DNA from: Tubiluchus corallicola
Lineage: Eukaryota > Priapulida > Priapulimorpha > Priapulimorphida > Tubiluchidae
DNA: 64,000 bases
Direction of reading: 5' to 3'
Assembly: GCA_030141605.1 (NCBI GenBank)
Contig: JAQGDQ010000806.1
Location: 29,563-93,562 of the forward strand
Shown piece after piece: positions 57,760 to 64,000 of this stretch. The position numbers were made by a program, and so were the translations under genes. Positions within the stretch are counted from its first letter, which is position 1. The number at the start of each line of letters is the position of its first letter. The notes beneath the pieces are model-generated. The model worked only from the letters and a program-made list of their open reading frames with translations, did no database searches and had not been told where the DNA came from.

Positions 57760-59600
57760 CACTTTCCCTGGCGTCATTCCCAGGTGTTCGGGGGAGTGTA
57801 ATTTACACAAGATGTTAAAATGTGGGAAAATATTTTCTTTGCTTCAGAACCACTCTCAGCAATTATCCCAGCTCAAAATCAACAACAGAACTTGAATCTT
57901 AGAATTCCACTTGTAAAGAGCCTTTTGTTCAGGTGGCTGAGCACTTAAAACTTTCTCCGTCATATAAAGAACCCTTTGTTCAGGTGGCTGAGCATTTAAA
58001 ACTTTCTCTGTCATATAAAGAGCCCTTTGTTCAGGTGGCTGAGCACTTAAGACTTTCTCCATCTTATCCAAACAGCAATTATTGTTAGGCGGTTTCACCC
58101 TTTATTATCACAAGAAAAGCTTTTAGCCCAATATTTGCTATACAAACAGTTTGAAAAGCTTCTTTCAATCTTAACAAAACATGTTTCCCAGGGCGATATA
58201 TTATGACAAGCATTACATCCAACAAAAATAACAGAACACACCTGCGCTTTGATAACAAAACTTTATTTCCAGCTCTCAAACAAAACTGCTTTTGATCTTC
58301 TGTCGCTAAATGACAATAATGGAAAAGCTGAGAGGTTTACTTGATAAGTAGCAAGGGAGGAATTAATGCACTACAGATACTTTCAGCTAAATGGATGGGT
58401 GGCTGCTGTGACAATTTCATATATTATGTTAGTTTTTACAGTACTTAGAAAAATGGAAACAGAGAATAAGGCAGTTCTACCAGCTCAGGTTTCTATGAAA
58501 ATGTCTGCAAAATTTATTCACACCATTGGGGTTTTCAGTAATACCTTTATACCAAAACAGCGAACATTAGCATGAAAACGGACATTTCTCCGCATTCATT
58601 TTTGGCTAGTGTACATGGATGGAGAATATAATTTACCAAAACATGTGGGTCTGCGTAGAGTGTGGTAAAGACATGGTGCACTCGCATACATGCTAGAGCA
58701 GTGAGTGTAGCGATGCGTGTATGGAAGCAACGTCGCACATGATAGCTCATGGGTAAGAGTGATTGACAGCATGCATGACCAGCAATGGCAGATGCTCCAA
58801 TTGGCTGAATAGCTTTGTGTAATATCAGTGAGCCATCTATTGTACAAAATCGCAACTAATACATCACCTACAATATGGTACCATAGAAAAACCAATAATT
58901 AACAAACAGTGTTCACTAACAATTATATGATATTAGGTAGATTTAGTATTACGCATTTAAAATCAAAATTAATATGCAGTCTTGAAGTAAGATTTGTAAT
59001 AATATAACAGCTCCAATTGGCCGAATAGTATCGGGCAATGTCAGACAGCCATCTGCTGTACAAAATTGCAACTATTGTAACAGCTACAATATATCGTGAT
59101 CGCTGCTTAGTGAGAGCAGTTTCTCCTGAACCCACGCAAGGTGCAGAAAGTGCACACTGTTTTGAAGGAGTCAACCAGGTGAAACTAGGTACTAATTTAT
59201 CAAATGAAAAGTATTGATGAGACAAATCAAGTAGCACAAGTCATGCTGACACTGGCTGGTCTCTGACTGAAAAATGAGGATCGAAAAAATTTATCAATTT
59301 ATTTATTTATTGCCAATTTTTCTTGTTTTCTCTACGAGCTGTCCGAGAGAAAGAAACACAACAGAGTTGCGCCGAGGTTGAGTGGCCTTTAACTGGATCA
59401 CAGGTTGAATATTACAAATAGCAATTTCTTTATGAATTGCAGTCGCTATGCATTCAAGGCAAAGTCAAATCAATAGAGCAAAAAATTAGAACTTTCAAAG
59501 AAAAATATGGCGTTTTTTTTTCTGTGTCCAATTCTGTAAATCTTGAATATAAGGTTTGCAAAATCTTAAGTTTTAAATCACGTCAGAAACGTTTTCAACT
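57760..59600. repeat. Repeat R (full copy) followed by segmental duplication B, copy 2
   Basis: 57760-58870 is the closest match to 32960-34170, with three copies of the 51-bp unit (57915, 57966, 58017). 58560-59600 continues in step with 43500-44880. At 59319-59363 only the last 45 bp of the solo LTR of 44256-44653 remain, with one GAGTT duplication at 59364-59368. Confidence 0.8.
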
Positions 59601-59601
59601 A

Positions 59602-61335
59602 TCCCTTATATTAATATTCATGGTATATATATATATATATATATTTATTTATATGTATATAAGATTCGAGGCTACAGCCCGGACGAGGGCACCATTTGCG
59701 GCGATCTATACATCAAACGAAAGGTCTCGATCTAGTGTCGTGCCATTGATGGTTTATTTTTCGAATGGGGCCCACCGGGAGGAACGGGGGTGAAAAACCT
59801 CCAAAAATGGCCCTTTTTCGGCCATTCTTTGCAAAAGTTATACGGCTGAGATGTTGAGAACGGGAACGGGCCGAGGGTGGTGCTAGGTATGGATAGATAG
59901 CCCGTTCAGCGGTGGGTGTAGTAGGCATATTTAGAATTCCCGAGAGGGCCACGGCGTCCCGTAACGGGCGTTTTCCCGGACCCAACTCGCGATTTTTTCG
60001 AAATTTTGACCAAACAGCATGCGGGAAAAACGTTCTAGCGTCGCCTGGTGGGACTCTCGGAAGGAGATATATACCTCTTTACAAAGAGGAAGGACAGGGC
60101 TACACGATAATGTGGGGTATATTTTAGGGCAGGTCCACCGAGAGGAGTATCAACGAGTTAGTTAGGAGTTCTATTTTCGGCAATTTTCACTTAGAAAACT
60201 GCTGACGCAAAGGCATTGTTGTGACGTCATCCATTGTATTCTGTCTATAATCTTATAACTTTAATTCAGTAAAAAGCTACAGGCTTTGCGTTAGTTAAAC
60301 AAACAGTAGGCACGATGTTACGGGCTTTGTGTTATAAATGTGGACTAGGTAGGATGTTCGCGTATTATTGATTACACGTGTATTTATACGCAAAATCTTT
60401 TGCGGGACCTTTGCTATTTATTATATTATAGCACATAGTTCAACTTTGTGAAAAATGTTTGGAATGGTTTTGTTGTAATGCTGTGCTGTTGGTGCTTGTG
60501 CTATAGGTGTTGTCATCGTTGCCACCATCATCATCATCATCATCAACATCATGATCACCACGTGAGGTGGTGGATTTGATGTGGTGTGGTGGGGTGATAG
60601 GGTGTGTGGGGTGTGGTGTGGGTAGTGTGGTATGGAGTGGGTGGCATGGTGTGTGGGTGGGTGGGTGTTGTGGTGCGGTGTGGTGTTATGGTGTGGTGCA
60701 GTGCAGTGTGATGTGGTGGAGTATTATGGTGTGGGTGGTGTGGTGTGGTGTGTGGGTGGTGCGGTGTGGTGTGGTGCAGTGGTATGGTGTGGTGCAGTGT
60801 GGTGTGATGTGGTGGAGTCGTATGGTGTGGTTGGTGTGGTGTGGTATGTGGGTCGTGCGGTGTGCTGCAGTGGTATGTTGTGGTGCAGTGGGGTGTGATG
60901 TGGTGGAGTGGTATGGTGTGGGTGGTGTGGTGTGTAGGTGGGTGGGTGGTGTGGTGCAGTGTGGTGTTATGGTGTGGTGCTGTGCGGTGTGATGTGGTGG
61001 AGTATTATGGTGTGGGTGGTGTGTTGTGGTGTGTGGGTGGTGCAGTGCAGTGGTATGGTGTGGTGCAGTGTGGTGTGATGTGGTGGAGTGGTATGGTGTG
61101 GGTGGTGTGGTGTGTAGGTGGTATGGTGTGGTGCGGTGTGGTGGAGCGGTATGGTGTGGTGTGGTGTGTAGGTGGGTGGGTGGTGTGGTGCAGTGTGGTG
61201 TTATGGTGTGGTGCCGTGCGGTGTGATGCGGTGGAGTGGTATGGGGTGGTGCAGTGTGGTGTGATGAGGTGGAGTGGTGTGGTGTGTGTTTTGTGTTGAT
61301 TTGTGCACAAAATTCTTTTTGTGGGGTTTGGCTAG
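59602..61335 (+). mobile_element. Non-autonomous Helitron with exact ends
   Basis: The insertion begins TC (59602) after host A (59601) and ends CTAG (61332-61335) before host T (61336), without target duplication. A hairpin with stem CACAAAA/TTTTGTG and loop TTCT (61306-61323) ends 12 nt before CTAG. The uninterrupted site is preserved in the paralogous segment at 44.88 kb (...TTTTCAACTA|TTATAAATTATT...). The 1734-bp body has no Rep/helicase frame. The right half is the GT-rich minisatellite. It begins with a short AT-rich region and a TA microsatellite at 59625-59644. Confidence 0.88.
60567..61290. repeat. GT-rich minisatellite with about 92-bp higher-order unit
   Basis: Short GTGGTGTG-like units are organised in a larger period: ATGTGGTGG marks at 60711, 60807, 60898, 60992 and 61078 are 86-96 bp apart. 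Long open frames on both strands (Val/Trp/Cys/Gly-rich, or Thr/His/Pro-rich) are by-products. Confidence 0.9.
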
Positions 61336-61528
61336 TTATAAATTATTACTATTGATCAAACTTATTTGTTAGTTTTACCTGGTAGCTGGCAGCACCTGGC
61401 TTTTTAAACAGATGTGAAACCAGTTTTTTACATAGGCCACGTCACGTGGCTCAAGAAGATAGGTGGCGTCAGTATTGTAAACAAAAATACCAAATGGCAA
61501 TGTTGGATCATGGAGTTCAACACACATA

Positions 61529-61573
<45 letters not shown>

Positions 61574-64000
61574 ATTGTTCGCTTAATTTAACACACAGAT
61601 CTATAATTTGTATGTGGCACTTCAATGACGATTCTGTTGGATGGCACAGCAATGTTACAGTGTTACAGTGTCTGCTGATGTCAAAACCTGCAATTTATTC
61701 ATCAGATATGGGCTATAATCTTCAATACAGCATGGCTTTGTACTGCCCGATTCGGAAAATACATCCACAGGTGCGAACCAATGGGTGGAGACCTTTCATT
61801 TGACGTCTAAATCGTCGAGAATGGTGCCGTCGCTGGAGCTGTAGGTTGGACAACTAAAACATATGGCTTTTTCTTTTCCAATTTTTCATTTTTTAAATCT
61901 CAAACACTAAAACAGCATGAAAGAGTGTAGCGAGGTATTAGCACAATAATTTTCTGGTAGACTGACGCCACCACTTGCTGAATAATTGTTAAACTGAGGT
62001 TTGATGCCATGTGTGCAGGCATCAGTTTTAGAATTATTGGGTTGGTTTGACAATTTTAGTTTGACACTTTACTAAGTGAGCGAGCAAACTAATTTAAATG
62101 ATCACTTTCCATCAAACTTATTTGCTTTCTATTTATTTGTAAAACCAGATTTTTTACTGGCCTACGTCAGGTGACTCAAGAACCAAGATGTGACCTGTTT
62201 CTGCTCTTTGAGGACAAATAATGATAAACTCCAGCTATGATGATGATAACTGTGCCAGTTTTCCTGCGCACCTGTACTGCCAGGTTTAACCCTTATCTGA
62301 CAATTGGTTAATTAAATTACACTAAAGACCAAGTTGATTAATAAGTTACCTCATAAAAATAACTGGGTGGAATGACCAACTGGCAAGTGAGGTTTAAAAC
62401 GTCAAGTTCTTGTAGCTATATGAGGCAGGAAAGACACAACAAGTGTTCCACCACATAACTATAGTGTTTGTGCTGTATTGTTTTTGCGTGGTTTGTCAAG
62501 TCTTGTGATATAATAGACTAATGATGTTCACTGCGTAATTCTCAGGCATTCTCTTCATCTTCACTTGCTCAATCTTGTAAACTTTCATCAATTTTAACTT
62601 TAACCACGTGTACAGCTCAAGTTCCTGCCACACAGAATGTCCTCAAACTTTAATACGAAATTTATTTAGCAAATCGCTTCAAAAATGTTTTTACAGAGCT
62701 GCTGGCTGCAGTTAGTTTTGTTGTTTGGACCACTTCTTAGTTGGTAAGGTAAACATATGGTGCTGCCAGAAAGAAAAACACTGCTATGTTATCTCAAAAA
62801 TTTTGACTATATAAAAGACCAGCCAGGTAATTCATTACACTACATCAGTACCTGGCATTCAGGCTTTGTAAAAAAAGCACGAACAATAGTTTTCTACAAA
62901 ACCAAGGTATTGTTGCATAACATATTGAAAGATATTTAATCACGACTAGTTTAATGATGTGTTTGTTGTATGTGTCAGTATGTGAGCAAATGTGAGCAAA
63001 CACAGCTAAGGTAATTTTTTACCCAACCTGTGTTGGCTACACTATTAGATTACTATAGGAGCTTTTAGTTATAAATTCTAAGTTTGATTTTTTTCATTAA
63101 AGGCTGCATATATGGACTGGCTTTTTAATATAGAACTATTTGCAGATTTCTTTAGAACGTCTTTTATTTCTGGAAAGTGAATCTGCATCTGAACTGGTAA
63201 CGCCCTTAAGTATAAACTCGCTAGGCGGATCCATGATGTCGTGTGTAGCAAGTAGAATCATCACTGCTGCTCTTGGATTTTTAATTAAATGTACACATCT
63301 TTAAAAATAAATGCATTTATTGTATTCATTTTGCATCAGTTAGCCATACTAGCATGCTTGACAAAGTTGCGGGTGAAAAAAAACACCTACTTACTACTCC
63401 CCTGGCGCCACCCCCAGCAGTAACAAGTTGCAATTTGCTTTGAAAAGTCATGTGACATTTTAGCATTTAATATTAGGAAATTCTGATGAAGCTTCCCTTT
63501 TCAGTTCTCCACTACAGCCAATTTCTCACCCGCACTGTTTTTTTACCAAGTCTTTCTTTTTGAGTTCCACATAATTCCAAAAACTTTTTCTGTTGTTACT
63601 CTGCTTTTTTAACTGGGCCTATTGGCTAAAATAATCAGAAGCTTTTGGCAAAATCTACAAGTATTAAATTTGTGAGCGCATAAAACGAAGTGAAATAACT
63701 GGTGTTAAATGTTTTAATTAGCGATGTCAGTATCTACGCGTGACATTATTCATGTCATGTGCATCATACTTATGAAGTATTTCATTTGCCTTGCAATCTT
63801 GCTAATGAATAACGGAATGTGTTGATGTGTGCTCTAGTGTTTTTCAGAACTTTGTGCATTATTGTAAGATTTTGAAGTGAAATTTAACTTCGGATATCGA
63901 TTTTAAGTGTAAAATTCATGATGTTTTCTCGAAATGTGAAAACCCCAGTTCCTGCTTTTCTCCGTGAGTAGAAAATTTTAGTCCATTTTGTGAATGTGTG
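61336..64000. other. Repeat mosaic, no gene recognised
   Basis: 61340-61460 continues the segment paralogous to 44884-45005. A TA microsatellite lies at 61527-61570. 61840-61990 resembles 40340-40460. 62140-62290 and 63420-63660 are two parts of repeat G separated by about 1.1 kb of unassigned sequence. The window ends without a recognisable exon. Confidence 0.55.

Noticed and set aside
59713-60127. Frames of 70-90 codons in the Helitron body as a possible Rep or helicase relic
   Set aside because: No Rep (HxH, KYK) or helicase motif is seen, and frames do not agree between family copies.
60567-61299. Long open frames (about 100-150 codons) across the GT-rich array on both strands
   Set aside because: Composition is dictated by the minisatellite (Val/Trp/Cys/Gly one way, Thr/His/Pro the other), with no domain, splice context or start signal.
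62286-63423. Second piggyBac-like insertion (TTAA then CCCTTATCTGAC) interrupting repeat G
   Set aside because: The start resembles the piggyBac terminus only loosely and no TTAA or inverted terminus is found at the other breakpoint.

Overview
The window is nuclear DNA from an invertebrate animal. It is AT-rich, with long introns, many microsatellites and transposable elements of every major class: LTR, LINE, SINE, piggyBac, hAT and Helitron. I cannot name the phylum from sequence alone. There is no operon-like coding, no CRISPR array and no recognisable rRNA or free-standing tRNA gene.

From about 22.4 kb down to base 1 (minus strand) lies the 3'-ward part of a large gene made of repeated EGF-like domains. 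I read 17 intact one-domain exons, one partial exon at the window edge, one disrupted exon and two or three dead remnants. Every intact exon starts and ends in phase 1, so the residue before each first cysteine cluster is built from a split codon (G | AT gives Asp). Exons come in two sizes. The 111-bp exons (37 residues) carry a calcium-binding start (DIDEC or DINEC) and an O-glucose motif. The 114-bp exons (38 residues) carry the O-fucose spacing and mostly lack the calcium motif. Between 2.4 and 10.6 kb the two sizes alternate strictly, as if a two-exon unit had been amplified. A three-copy tandem array of one short exon with its intron follows at 10.3-12.6 kb. The protein is presumably an extracellular or cell-surface EGF-array protein. 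Neither its signal peptide nor its C-terminal region is in view, so I give no gene symbol.

From 20.4 to 30.8 kb are transposon-derived sequences: a tRNA-headed SINE (21.9-22.2 kb), an LTR-bearing element with a large palindrome of a gag-like reading frame (22.7-26.6 kb), a (GA)n tract, and copies of a Helitron-like family carrying GT-rich minisatellites.

From about 30.8 to 64 kb I find no convincing host gene. It is a mosaic of long diverged repeats in direct and inverted order. Within it sit a decayed but nearly complete piggyBac element (51.9-54.6 kb, TTAA target duplication and 13-bp terminal repeats), a hAT-type MITE with an 8-bp target duplication (49.0-49.4 kb), a solo LTR with a 5-bp duplication (44.3-44.7 kb) and an insertion with exact Helitron ends (59.6-61.3 kb). 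The empty version of that last site is preserved in a duplicated segment at 44.88 kb.

The most interesting results are the alternating EGF exon architecture with separable glycosylation and calcium motifs, the Helitron proved by an in-window empty site, the palindromic LTR element with consecutive splice-like junctions in its leader, and an EGF exon whose two halves have been reciprocally separated beside an identical 70-bp block.
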